Origin: an uncultured Clostridia bacterium
Lineage (GTDB): Bacteria > Bacillota_A > Clostridia > Oscillospirales > Acutalibacteraceae
Assembly: GCA_937891215.1 (NCBI GenBank)
Contig: CALAEU010000009.1
Span: 1-8,371 of the forward strand
Length of the DNA: 8,371 bases
Direction of reading: 5' to 3'
Shown: positions 1-6,555 of the stretch, one piece after another
Layout: the number at the start of each line of letters is the position of its first letter
Numbering within the stretch: position 1 is the first letter of the stretch
Translations under genes and position numbers: made by a program
The notes under the pieces: generated by a model
What the model saw: only the letters and a program-made list of their open reading frames with translations
The model's database searches: none
Told to the model about the DNA's origin: nothing

Positions 1-1
1 T

Positions 2-184
2 GATGAAAATAAAACTATTGATGAAAATTTAGAAGTTTATTCTAAGTTTTATACCGATAAGGTTGGAGAAAAAGTTGTTTTTGATTACGGACTTTATTTT
101 CCTGAATTTTCATCGCTTGATAAGATTGCTGGTTTTGGAAAAAGAAATTCTGAGATGATATTGCCGCAGTCATTAAAGACGTAA
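2..184 (+). CDS. C-terminal 60 residues of an unrecognised protein (5' end outside window)
   Basis: An open frame runs from the left edge to a TAA at 182-184 and gives 60 residues ending in ILPQSLKT. The codons look like real coding DNA for an AT-rich genome: mostly A/T third positions, with many GAT, GAA, AAA and TTT codons. The minus-strand frame over the same bases gives a low-complexity, F/Q-rich peptide, which favours the plus strand. The segment is mixed charged and aromatic with no membrane helix, and no family was recognised. No hairpin terminator is visible after the stop. The next 40 bases lead straight into a minus-strand PHP-domain relic, so the two genes are convergent and the gap may be a deletion or insertion scar. 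The stop looks like a natural C-terminus, but a truncation cannot be excluded without the upstream part. Confidence 0.55.
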   Translation, partial: DENKTIDENLEVYSKFYTDKVGEKVVFDYGLYFPEFSSLDKIAGFGKRNSEMILPQSLKT

Positions 185-224
185 ACAAAATAAAACAGAA
201 TACATTTCTAAACTTTTTTGACGA

Positions 225-461
225 TATAAAATCTAATATTTTTTCTGAATTATCTTTATATTCAAATATATGTGGAATAAATACTAATCCACCACATTCT
301 TTTATTAAATTGGCAGCTGTTTCAAAGTCAGGAACAATATCATCCATTTCAACATAAAAAGGGCTATTAGGGTCAGACATATATTTTCTATAAAAAATGT
401 TGCTATTTTCAAAAGCATCTACATCTATAAATCTTTTATTATTATACGATATAATGTCGTT
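225..461 (-). pseudogene. PHP-domain phosphoesterase relic (internal fragment)
   Basis: The minus frame is open from just after a TAA at 462-464. It encodes about 79 residues resembling the middle of PHP-domain metal-dependent phosphoesterases (histidinol-phosphatase-like). Key stretches are a DVDAF...NIFYRKYM segment, then IVPDFETAANLIKECGG and LVFIPHIFEY, where the PHP family typically has a 'GGLVFLAHPF/Y' strand with a metal-binding His. Similarity stops after EKILDFI at about position 225. The expected continuation (a 'DGIECYY'-like strand and a 'GGSDYHG'-like metal motif) is absent in all three minus frames I checked just beyond. The N-terminal HxH metal motif is also missing, because a stop and then the SPOCS/LysM gene end lie upstream. 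The first ATG, at 380, is internal to the homologous region and has no ribosome binding site. I therefore read it as a fragment cut at both ends, not a functional gene. Family assignment is from memory of the motif. Confidence 0.66.
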
Positions 462-474
462 TTATTCAAGTGTT

Positions 475-2001
475 TTATGCTGAAGGAATAAAGAGCATTT
501 TTATTTCGCCTGTTGTCTCACCCTCAAGATTATTTTCTATAGCAATACTATCAACAGTTGTGTTATATCTTTTAGCAATATCCCATAAAGATTCTTCACA
601 TTTCGGGAAATAAACAGTTATAGCACTGTTACTCCGTTTTTCAGTCGCTTTACCTTCACAAATTTCAGTAACAACATCAATTTCAGTTTCACCGAACACC
701 GAACAATTTATCTGCATTTCCGCTCTTACATCAATCTGGTCTTTATTTTTCAGGATACACTCAAATGAAGATACTTTTACTTCTGGCTGAGACTCTGTAT
801 GAATATCTCCACAATTTGATTTTCTTTCATAACGATAATCAAGCATTTTTTCTGTTGTGACAATACTGCCGAGTGTATCCTTTAAAAGCATTGTAACCTT
901 TAAAGAACCGCCAATAGAAATAAGACCATCTTTAAAAGAAAGTGTTGGTTCAGTCGGTTCGCAGAAAGTGTCTAAAATACAATCGACACTGGTGTTTTTA
1001 ACATCAATTGAGTCTTTAAAAATATAAGTATCTCTTATAGCGTCAAGTGCAGAATAAAACTTCATTTTTTTATAAGTCAAATCAATAGCACCATTTATTG
1101 CATACGCATCAGTTATAACACAAAGTTCTTTCTGTTCCCACATTGTTACACCTGCATTTACAGTAACTGCAACATCAAGACTTCTGCCTTCACTTTGTGA
1201 GTCATTTTTTATTATTACATCTACACTAGTTACATCTAATGTAATATCACCTGTGAAATGTTCTTCCATACCATCAAATTCTAAAATCTGATTTATAGGT
1301 AAATTTCTTCTTATTGTTTTTATTACACTTTTATCTTCGTTAGGCACAAAAGCAATTTCAACAATAGTTTCACCTTTAATCATAATTTTATTACTTATTT
1401 TTCGTGTTTCGCCCAAAACAGAAACTGCATTTGCTCTTATTAAAAATGCGGCTGTTTCATTATCAAGCACAAATGTGTCGCTCATAGAAAACATTTTGCT
1501 TTTTTTACAACCTAAAGACATTGCAGAAAGTTCTTTTTTCTTTTCTTCAATTCCCTCTGAGTTACCTGTGAGCAAAATATTCTCTGCAATTTTCCCGAAT
1601 GCCCAGACAGTTATTCCTACCCCAGCTTTGATTTCTGCTCTTTTGGTGTTAGTTGCCCTGCAATTAACAAAATTAAGTGCAGTTTTCACTTTTACATCTT
1701 CTGCATCAAGAAATGCAGAGTTTTCCGCATAGCGTGTAAAACTCCTTGTTTGTGAAAAACTGTAAATGCAGTTATCATTACCAATATAAACCATTCTCAA
1801 CTCACAAGTACCATCAACAGTTACCCTCTCACCGACAGTAGTATATGAATTTATTTTTGGTATTGCCTGAGATTTCACTATTCTTAAAATTTCGGGCATA
1901 TATTCTGGCAAAGAAATCTCTGCTTCCACACATTCTTCCACTGTTGTTTCATAAGTTCTTTTTAAACTGCAATATTCTGTATTCTCTAAAGAAATATCCA
2001 T
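475..2001 (-). CDS. SPOCS (DUF3794) and LysM domain protein, SipL-like
   Basis: This 508-residue protein has no signal peptide or membrane helix. Residues about 30-115 form a first DUF3794/SPOCS domain (LPEYMPEILRIVKS, then VDGTCELRMVYIG). A second spans about 205-305 (IMIKGETIVEIAFVP) and a third, shorter one about 357-395 (GSLKVTMLLKD). Residues 461-508 are a LysM domain (ITVYFPKCEESLWDIAKRYN, ending MLFIPSA). Length and architecture match SipL of Clostridioides difficile, a mother-cell protein that binds SpoIVA and helps assemble the spore coat basement layer. Clostridia can carry several SPOCS paralogues, so orthology and the symbol are left open. The ATG at 2001 is preceded by AAGGGAG with 9 bases of spacing. 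The gene is last in a TetR-LCP-SPOCS unit, 56 bases behind the LCP gene, and a hairpin overlaps its ribosome binding site. I saw no convincing sigma-E type promoter in the gap, although this family is usually made in the mother cell. Confidence 0.87.
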   Translation of the reverse strand: MDISLENTEYCSLKRTYETTVEECVEAEISLPEYMPEILRIVKSQAIPKINSYTTVGERVTVDGTCELRMVYIGNDNCIYSFSQTRSFTRYAENSAFLDAEDVKVKTALNFVNCRATNTKRAEIKAGVGITVWAFGKIAENILLTGNSEGIEEKKKELSAMSLGCKKSKMFSMSDTFVLDNETAAFLIRANAVSVLGETRKISNKIMIKGETIVEIAFVPNEDKSVIKTIRRNLPINQILEFDGMEEHFTGDITLDVTSVDVIIKNDSQSEGRSLDVAVTVNAGVTMWEQKELCVITDAYAINGAIDLTYKKMKFYSALDAIRDTYIFKDSIDVKNTSVDCILDTFCEPTEPTLSFKDGLISIGGSLKVTMLLKDTLGSIVTTEKMLDYRYERKSNCGDIHTESQPEVKVSSFECILKNKDQIDVRAEMQINCSVFGETEIDVVTEICEGKATEKRSNSAITVYFPKCEESLWDIAKRYNTTVDSIAIENNLEGETTGEIKMLFIPSA

Positions 2002-2010
2002 AAAAATAAA

Positions 2011-2047
2011 CTCCCTTCATATATTCTATAACAAAATATATGAAAGG
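2011..2047 (-). promoter_or_regulatory. Hairpin overlapping the ribosome binding site of the SPOCS/LysM gene
   Basis: Plus-strand arms at 2014-2025 and 2035-2047 are complementary over 12 pairs with one bulged base and a 9-base loop. On the transcribed (minus) strand the 3' arm ends in GAAGG, which is the 5' half of the AAGGGAG ribosome binding site (2011-2017) of the gene starting at 2001. Folding would therefore partly hide the site. The stem is mostly A-U, so it would be only moderately stable. It does not look like a normal terminator, because the start codon follows within 15 bases and no clean T-run directly follows the stem. The structure is seen in the sequence; a regulatory effect is inference. 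Confidence 0.45.
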
Positions 2048-2057
2048 AATTAAGTTT

Positions 2058-3542
2058 TTATTCATTTGTGATGTCTTCTTCGGTTTCTTCTTCAATTACT
2101 GGTTCGTAAATACTTTTATAAAGCATTTCTCTGTTTTCGCTGTAATTAATAGCAATTGAAGAACCATCCCATTTAGACTCAAACCACCAGGTATCGTCAA
2201 ATGGCAACTGTTGAGAAACTAAAAGTTTGTCCATTTCAAGACCTGTTTTTGAAACACATGAAGCCATACTTAAAATAAGACTTGTAAATTCTGATTTACT
2301 TAAGGATGTTTCTATATTAGGGGCTACATCCTTTGCAGTTGAAATAAGACCAAAAATGTTACCTGTCAAAAGCTCTTTCTTTACATTTTCTGCTATTGCA
2401 GTTATAACCTTTCTTTGGCGGTATGTTCTCATAAAGTCAGAGTCAAGTTTTCTGATACGTGCATACCACAAAGCCTGATAACCGTTAAGATGAACACTTT
2501 CGCCACTCTCAAAATGGTCTGGCTTTGTTTCTTTTTTGTAGTTATGGCGATTATTGATATAATCCGCTTCATCTTCTGTAACTTCAATATCAATACCGCC
2601 CAAACCATCGACAAGTTCAGTGAACATATTAAAATTTACAACAGCATAACCATCAATTTTAATATTGAAATTCTGCTCAATAGTCTGAATCAAAAGATTT
2701 GCACCGCCCCAGGCGTAAGCGGAGTTGATTTTTGCTTCACATTCGCCAGGAATGTCAACATGAGTATCTCTAAGAATTGAAGTAACTATAACTTTACCGA
2801 CTTTTTTATTGACAGATATAATCATAATACTGTCGCTTCTTGATGCTCCGCCCTTTTCTTTATCTGCACCAATAAACAGAATATTTTTCACATCAGGACT
2901 ACTTGAAAGTGAAGAAACATTTTCAATGTGTTCAATTTCCTCCCCCTTTGTGAAGTTGTCAACAATACCACTTGCAGAGCTTAACAAAACGCCACCGAAT
3001 GCTATAACTACTGCAAGAAAAACTGCTAAAACAACCACAAATTTAGGTACTTTTCTTTTTTGCTTCTTTCTTTCCTGAACAAGTTTACCGCGACGCATTT
3101 CATAATCTGAAATTTCATCTTCGTCTAAATCCATTCTCTGATTTCTTATTGCAGTAGGCGCTGGTCTTTGTTGTCTTGGGGCAATAGGAATATCCTCATA
3201 TTCAATTTCACACTCTGCACGTCTTGAAGCCCTTAATTTAGAAAGAGAGATATCGCTGTTACTGTAAACATCTTCATATTCTATTGGGTTTTCTGTTATA
3301 GTCAAAATATCCTCAGGTTCATCTTCAGAATTTGACCAGACATCATCTGCATAAGGGTTATTAAGAAAAGTTCGCATATTATTCTCTTTTGAAGAATCAC
3401 TAAAAATATCTCGTGAATTTTCAGTAACACTTTCACTATCTACTTCTGTTTCATTAAGAAGGTCAAGGTAGTCGGTATTATAATCGCGTTTTTCAGTATT
3501 GCTACCAAGATTACCAAATGAAAAATCGTTATTATCAGCCAT
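2058..3542 (-). CDS. LytR-CpsA-Psr (LCP) family membrane enzyme with long acidic cytoplasmic tail
   Basis: LCP proteins attach undecaprenyl-linked glycopolymers such as teichoic acids or capsule to the cell wall, acting on the outer face of the membrane. Of 494 residues, about 1-155 are acidic, Asp/Glu/Ser/Asn-rich and probably disordered. A basic patch (158-167, RKKQKRKVPK) precedes one membrane helix (168-189), giving an inside-to-outside topology. The LCP catalytic domain spans about 216-386. Recognisable motifs are ILFIGAD (221-227), SRSDSIM (234-240), SILRDT (255-260), the INSAYAWGG segment (272-280), and the Arg-rich ARIRKLDSDFMRTYRQR (361-377), holding the acidic and Arg residues that bind metal and pyrophosphate in this family. 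Residues about 387-494 form a C-terminal extension ending in an acidic tail. The N-terminal tail is unusually long, since many LCP proteins have only a short cytoplasmic part. The ATG lies inside the end of the TetR gene (8-base overlap) and has a GAGG ribosome binding site just upstream, so the two are co-transcribed and probably translationally coupled. Confidence 0.93.
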   Translation of the reverse strand: MADNNDFSFGNLGSNTEKRDYNTDYLDLLNETEVDSESVTENSRDIFSDSSKENNMRTFLNNPYADDVWSNSEDEPEDILTITENPIEYEDVYSNSDISLSKLRASRRAECEIEYEDIPIAPRQQRPAPTAIRNQRMDLDEDEISDYEMRRGKLVQERKKQKRKVPKFVVVLAVFLAVVIAFGGVLLSSASGIVDNFTKGEEIEHIENVSSLSSSPDVKNILFIGADKEKGGASRSDSIMIISVNKKVGKVIVTSILRDTHVDIPGECEAKINSAYAWGGANLLIQTIEQNFNIKIDGYAVVNFNMFTELVDGLGGIDIEVTEDEADYINNRHNYKKETKPDHFESGESVHLNGYQALWYARIRKLDSDFMRTYRQRKVITAIAENVKKELLTGNIFGLISTAKDVAPNIETSLSKSEFTSLILSMASCVSKTGLEMDKLLVSQQLPFDDTWWFESKWDGSSIAINYSENREMLYKSIYEPVIEEETEEDITNE

Positions 3543-4125
3543 TTTCGTCCTCTTTCTTTAATTCATCTATAATCTGGTTAAAGATGATATTAAAAATAGT
3601 TTGTTTGTTCTTTTCTGTATTCTCAATGCTTCCGTCAGAAATTCTCATAGCAAAAGAAAGAGAATTATCTATAATAAAGAACCACAAAACATCATAATTT
3701 ATTTTTTTGTAAAGCCCGAATCTTTCAGAAATCTCGTTTATAGCACTCATTATTGTGTGATAATGGTCATTATCTTCTGCGTGTTCGTGACTTATGTAAA
3801 GATTGGAATTGCGGAAGTTTTTGTAATATTTTGTTTTGGTAGGATTCATTAAAAGAAACTCGAAATATTTATTCCAGATATTCCACACACTTGCTTTAAT
3901 GTCACTTTCATCTATATTCACATTTTTAATTGACTGGTAAATTTCACTGTCAATATTGTAGTAAACTTGCTTTTTAAGTTCATCTAAAGTATTAAAATGC
4001 TTGAAAATAACACCTTCAGAACACTCGCATTTCTTAGAAATGGCTTTGCTTGTCATACCATACATACCATTTTCTGCACCAAGTTCTGTTACACCCTGTA
4101 TGATTTTTCGTGAAGTTTCTGACAC
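3535..4125 (-). CDS. TetR/AcrR family transcriptional regulator
   Basis: The protein has about 196 residues, a normal TetR length. The N-terminus holds the DNA-binding helix-turn-helix, with TSKAISKKCECSEGVIFKHF followed by NTLDELKKQVY, which is the classic end of the TetR domain. The remaining two thirds are helical and would be the ligand-binding and dimer domain; they carry no motif that names a ligand. The start needs a choice. The longest frame begins with GTG at 4134, but that codon has no usable ribosome binding site. The second in-frame GTG, at 4125, is preceded by AGGTGA with 5 bases of spacing, a perfect match to the end of the anti-Shine-Dalgarno sequence, so I use 4125. The gene is first in a unit with an LCP enzyme and a SPOCS/LysM protein and overlaps the LCP start by 8 bases. 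It probably controls its own operon, which is inference from position. Confidence 0.9.
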   Translation of the reverse strand: MSETSRKIIQGVTELGAENGMYGMTSKAISKKCECSEGVIFKHFNTLDELKKQVYYNIDSEIYQSIKNVNIDESDIKASVWNIWNKYFEFLLMNPTKTKYYKNFRNSNLYISHEHAEDNDHYHTIMSAINEISERFGLYKKINYDVLWFFIIDNSLSFAMRISDGSIENTEKNKQTIFNIIFNQIIDELKKEDENG

Positions 4126-4156
4126 ACTTTTCACCTACCAAAATATATTCCAAAAC

Positions 4157-4185
4157 ATTTTAACACATTTTCGTTTATATTTCAA
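4157..4185 (-). promoter_or_regulatory. Promoter of the TetR-LCP-SPOCS/LysM unit
   Basis: Reading the minus strand, TTGAAA (4185-4180) and TAAAAT (4162-4157) are separated by exactly 17 bases. TGT directly precedes the -10, making it an extended -10 element of the vegetative sigma-A type. The predicted transcription start is at about 4150, leaving a leader of about 25 bases before the GTG at 4125. The box region contains a direct repeat of ACATTTT (plus strand) and an imperfect AAAA-TTAA-TTTT palindrome that a TetR dimer could use, but AT-rich background makes such matches common. Confidence 0.62.
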
Positions 4186-4290
4186 CAAAAAAATAACCTT
4201 ACAAATCCCATACATAGTTTTCAAAAATGCACATAGAAAAAAATTAAAATAATTCTTGGTTTAGTTTAGTTATTATCATCCTTTTGTTTA

Positions 4291-4319
4291 TTGCTTAATT
4301 TAACTATTTCACATATAAT
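4291..4319 (+). promoter_or_regulatory. Promoter of the XRE-family regulator gene
   Basis: A perfect TATAAT lies at 4314-4319. TTGCTT at 4291-4296 sits 17 bases upstream and matches only the TTG half of the -35 consensus. The predicted start of transcription is near 4326, about 34 bases before the ATG at 4360. The 225-base gap between the two divergent regulator genes holds this promoter and the minus-strand one at 4157-4185; nothing else convincing was seen there. Confidence 0.55.
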
Positions 4320-4326
4320 AAAGCCA

Positions 4327-4336
4327 TCGGTACCGA
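4327..4336. promoter_or_regulatory. 10-bp palindrome at the predicted transcription start, candidate operator
   Basis: TCGGTACCGA is a perfect 10-bp inverted repeat placed 7 bases after the -10 box of the XRE-type gene. It is GC-rich (6 of 10) in a stretch that is otherwise almost all A and T. XRE/Cro proteins commonly bind short palindromes at their own promoters, and a dimer here would block RNA polymerase. Autorepression is inferred from position only. Confidence 0.4.
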
Positions 4337-4359
4337 AATTAAATACAAGGTGATAATTT

Positions 4360-5385
4360 ATGGAAATAGGTAAAAAAATAAAACAATTAAGGTTAAACAA
4401 AGGAGTAACACAGGAAGCGCTTGCTAATGCATTAGGCGTTACATATCAGGCAGTTTCTCGTTGGGAAAATGAAACTACAATGCCTGATATATCGTTACTT
4501 CCACAAATATCTGTCTTTTTCGGTGTGAGTATTGACGAACTTTTTGAATTCACAGAAGAATCGCAATATGAAAGAATTGAAAATATGCTCAACGAAAAAT
4601 CAACTCTTTCAGACAGTGAGTTTCAGAATGCAAAATATTTTCTCGAAAAACAATTAAGTAGAGAATGTGAGAATGTCAATGCAATTAAATTACTTGCGTG
4701 GCTTTATGCTCACCATTCCAAAACTTTTGAAATTCAAGCAGTAGAATATGCAAAGAGAGCTTTACAACTTGGCGATACAAGTAAAAGTATGAATAATATT
4801 TTGCGTGATGCTTATGGTTCACCACACACAGACTGGAACTATCGAAATCGTCATGAACTTATTGATTTTTACTACGAACATCTCAAAACATATCCTGATG
4901 ATATGAGAGCGTACAGATATTTATTACCTGCACTTATTGCTGATGGCAGAACAAATGAAGCAAGGAAATTAATTGAAAACATCCGCAACAAAGAAAAAAC
5001 AGAGTTACTTTATGTTTTTGATGCTATGATTCTTCGTAGAGAAGGAAAAATCAACGAAAGTGAAAAGTTACTTGATGATATGATTAAACAGTTTCCTGAC
5101 AGTTGGTACACCTGGTCAATAATTGCAGATTTCAAAGCAGATGATTGCAAATATGAAGAAGCAATTTCTTGTTTTGAGAAATCATTTGAACTTCAGGCAA
5201 AACCAAGATTTACAGATTCACTTGAAGCAATTGCACATATTTATGAAATCAAAAAAGATTATCAAAAGTCAATCTTAGCTTATCAACGAATAATTGAACT
5301 TTTAAAAACTGACTGGAATGTAACCTTTGGTGCAACTGTGAATAAATATCTTCTAAAAATTGATGAATTAAAAATCAAAAAATAG
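4360..5385 (+). CDS. XRE/Cro-type helix-turn-helix regulator with TPR-like C-terminal region
   Basis: Residues 1-62 of 341 form an HTH_3 domain: IGKKIKQLRLNKGVTQEALA, recognition helix TYQAVSRWEN (28-37), then the typical MPDISLLPQISVFFGVSIDELF. The rest is helical. From about 100 to 340 it contains pairs of amphipathic helices in TPR-like register, for example 215-245 (FDAMILRREGKINESEKLLDD), 250-278 (DDCKYEEAISCFEKSFEL) and 287-315 (IAHIYEIKKDYQKSILAYQR). Such regions usually sense a peptide or protein partner. There is no membrane segment. The ATG has a strong AAGGTGAT ribosome binding site (4347-4354) with 5 bases of spacing. The gene stands alone, divergent from the TetR-led unit and convergent with ilvE. 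No small peptide gene or toxin follows it, so a quorum-peptide or toxin-antitoxin role is not supported here. Target genes are unknown; the divergent operon and its own promoter are the nearest candidates. Confidence 0.9.
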   Translation: MEIGKKIKQLRLNKGVTQEALANALGVTYQAVSRWENETTMPDISLLPQISVFFGVSIDELFEFTEESQYERIENMLNEKSTLSDSEFQNAKYFLEKQLSRECENVNAIKLLAWLYAHHSKTFEIQAVEYAKRALQLGDTSKSMNNILRDAYGSPHTDWNYRNRHELIDFYYEHLKTYPDDMRAYRYLLPALIADGRTNEARKLIENIRNKEKTELLYVFDAMILRREGKINESEKLLDDMIKQFPDSWYTWSIIADFKADDCKYEEAISCFEKSFELQAKPRFTDSLEAIAHIYEIKKDYQKSILAYQRIIELLKTDWNVTFGATVNKYLLKIDELKIKK

Positions 5386-5393
5386 CAACAAAA

Positions 5394-5431
5394 AACCTGA
5401 CATTTAAAGTTTTCGCTTTAAATGTCAGGTT
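5394..5431. terminator. Bidirectional intrinsic terminator between the XRE-type gene and ilvE
   Basis: A perfect 16-bp stem (5394-5409 with 5416-5431) has a 6-base loop, TTTTCG. It follows the XRE-type stop by 8 bases and the ilvE stop, on the other strand, by 16 bases. On the minus strand the stem is followed by TTTTT and further T-rich sequence. On the plus strand it is followed by AGTTTTATAAAA, a weaker T-run. It should end transcription of both convergent genes. Confidence 0.92.
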
Positions 5432-5447
5432 AGTTTTATAAAACAAA

Positions 5448-6524
5448 TTAGTCAGTAACTTTAACTGTCCAATTGAATTTATCTTCTACTTTACCCCATT
5501 GAATACCAGTGAGTTCGTCGTAGAGTTTTTGTGCTACTGCACCGATTTCATTGTTGTTAATAACAAGTTTTTCGCCTTCATCAAAGAATTCGCCGATTGG
5601 TGAAATAACTGCTGCAGTACCTGTACCAAATGCTTCGTCTAACTTACCGTTTCTGTGAGCATCTTTAACTTCATCAACTGAAATTTTGCGTTCTTCAACT
5701 TTGTAGCCCCAGTTTTTGAGAACTTCAATACAAGATGCTCTTGTAACTCCAGGAAGAATGTTTCCATCTTCAAGTGAAGGGGTAACGACTGTGCCATCAA
5801 TTACGAAGAATACATTCATTGCACCAACTTCGTCAATGTATTTTCTTTCAACACCGTCAAGCCAGAGAACCTGTGCGTAACCCATTTCATCAGCCTTTTT
5901 CTGACCGATGAGAGATGCGGCGTAGTTACCACCAGCTTTTGCCATACCTGTACCGCCTTTTACGCAACGAACATATTCGTGCTCAATGCAGATTTTAACA
6001 GGATCCATACCATTAGCATAGTAAGAGCCAACTGGTGAAAGGATAATAGCAAAAATGTAAGTGTGTGCAGGGTGAACACCTAAGAATGGGTCAGTTGCAA
6101 TAATGAAAGGACGAATGTAGAGTGATGTACCCTCACTGTGTGGTACCCAGTCTTTATCTACTTCAACAACTGCCTTGATTGCTTCAAGAGCTAAGTCAGG
6201 GTCAATTCTTGGAACACAAAGTCTGTCACAAGTGTTGTTCATTCTTTCAATATTTTTCTGTGGACGGAAAAGTTGAATTTTACCGTCAGCAGTTCTGTAT
6301 GCTTTAAGACCTTCAAAAAGTTCTTGTGCATAGTGGAAAACCATAGCAGATGGCTCAAGTGGAAGTGGACCATAAGGAACAATTCTGCCATCGTGCCAAC
6401 CTTTTTCTTCATTGTAGTTCATTAAGAACATATGGTCAGTAAAAAATCTACCGAAACCAAGACCTTTATCTTCTGGTTTTTCTTTTTTTACTGTTGCTTT
6501 TTCTATTTTGAAATCGTAACCCAT
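5448..6524 (-). CDS. ilvE: Branched-chain amino acid aminotransferase
   Basis: The enzyme moves the amino group between Val, Leu or Ile and 2-oxoglutarate using pyridoxal phosphate (fold type IV), in the cytoplasm. The 358-residue length fits the larger (type II, eukaryote-like) BCAT class. Visible marks are FHYAQELFEGLKAYR (63-77), FRPQKNIERMNNTCDRLCVP (86-105), YIRPFIIATD (136-145), and the GGTGMAKAGGNYAASL segment, whose Lys196 should form the Schiff base. Others are the cofactor-binding EVGAMNVFFV (232-241), LPGVTR (257-262) and FGTGTAAVISPIG (299-311). All look intact. The start is ATG at 6524 with AAGAGG 9 bases upstream. It is last in the vor operon, 31 bases behind the gamma subunit gene, with a terminator after it. 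That context ties its 2-oxoacid product (for example 3-methyl-2-oxobutanoate) to the ferredoxin oxidoreductase next door. Confidence 0.97.
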   Translation of the reverse strand: MGYDFKIEKATVKKEKPEDKGLGFGRFFTDHMFLMNYNEEKGWHDGRIVPYGPLPLEPSAMVFHYAQELFEGLKAYRTADGKIQLFRPQKNIERMNNTCDRLCVPRIDPDLALEAIKAVVEVDKDWVPHSEGTSLYIRPFIIATDPFLGVHPAHTYIFAIILSPVGSYYANGMDPVKICIEHEYVRCVKGGTGMAKAGGNYAASLIGQKKADEMGYAQVLWLDGVERKYIDEVGAMNVFFVIDGTVVTPSLEDGNILPGVTRASCIEVLKNWGYKVEERKISVDEVKDAHRNGKLDEAFGTGTAAVISPIGEFFDEGEKLVINNNEIGAVAQKLYDELTGIQWGKVEDKFNWTVKVTD

Positions 6525-6555
6525 AATAGAAAACCTCTTTTCAAATTTTTATTTA

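Noticed and set aside
42..224. Continuation of the PHP-relic frame to a stop at 42
   Set aside because: After DFI the translation becomes F/Q-rich with no PHP similarity and lies antisense to a better plus-strand coding frame ending at 184.
450..455. TATAAT on the plus strand as a promoter
   Set aside because: No -35 partner was evident and no plus-strand gene lies downstream; such matches are frequent in AT-rich DNA.
446..460. Small hairpin ACGA/TCGT downstream of the SPOCS/LysM gene as its terminator
   Set aside because: Only 4 solid pairs plus weak inner pairs, and no proper T-run on the minus strand; it could not be supported as a terminator.
1475..1732. Plus-strand 85-residue frame inside the SPOCS/LysM gene
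   Set aside because: Antisense shadow of a well-supported gene; no ribosome binding site or recognisable motif.
2002..2057. Sigma-E type sporulation promoter in front of the SPOCS/LysM gene
   Set aside because: TCATATA-like bases occur, but no CATACA-type -10 is found at the right distance; the match comes from the hairpin's AT sequence.
4157..4176. Imperfect AAAA-TTAA-TTTT palindrome as TetR operator
   Set aside because: Only 14 of 20 positions are symmetrical, nearly all A/T, so chance is a sufficient explanation; mentioned only within the promoter entry.
4360..5385. XRE-type gene as antitoxin or phage-type repressor
   Set aside because: No toxin-like or phage gene is adjacent; the large helical C-terminal half and the isolated position fit a stand-alone regulator.
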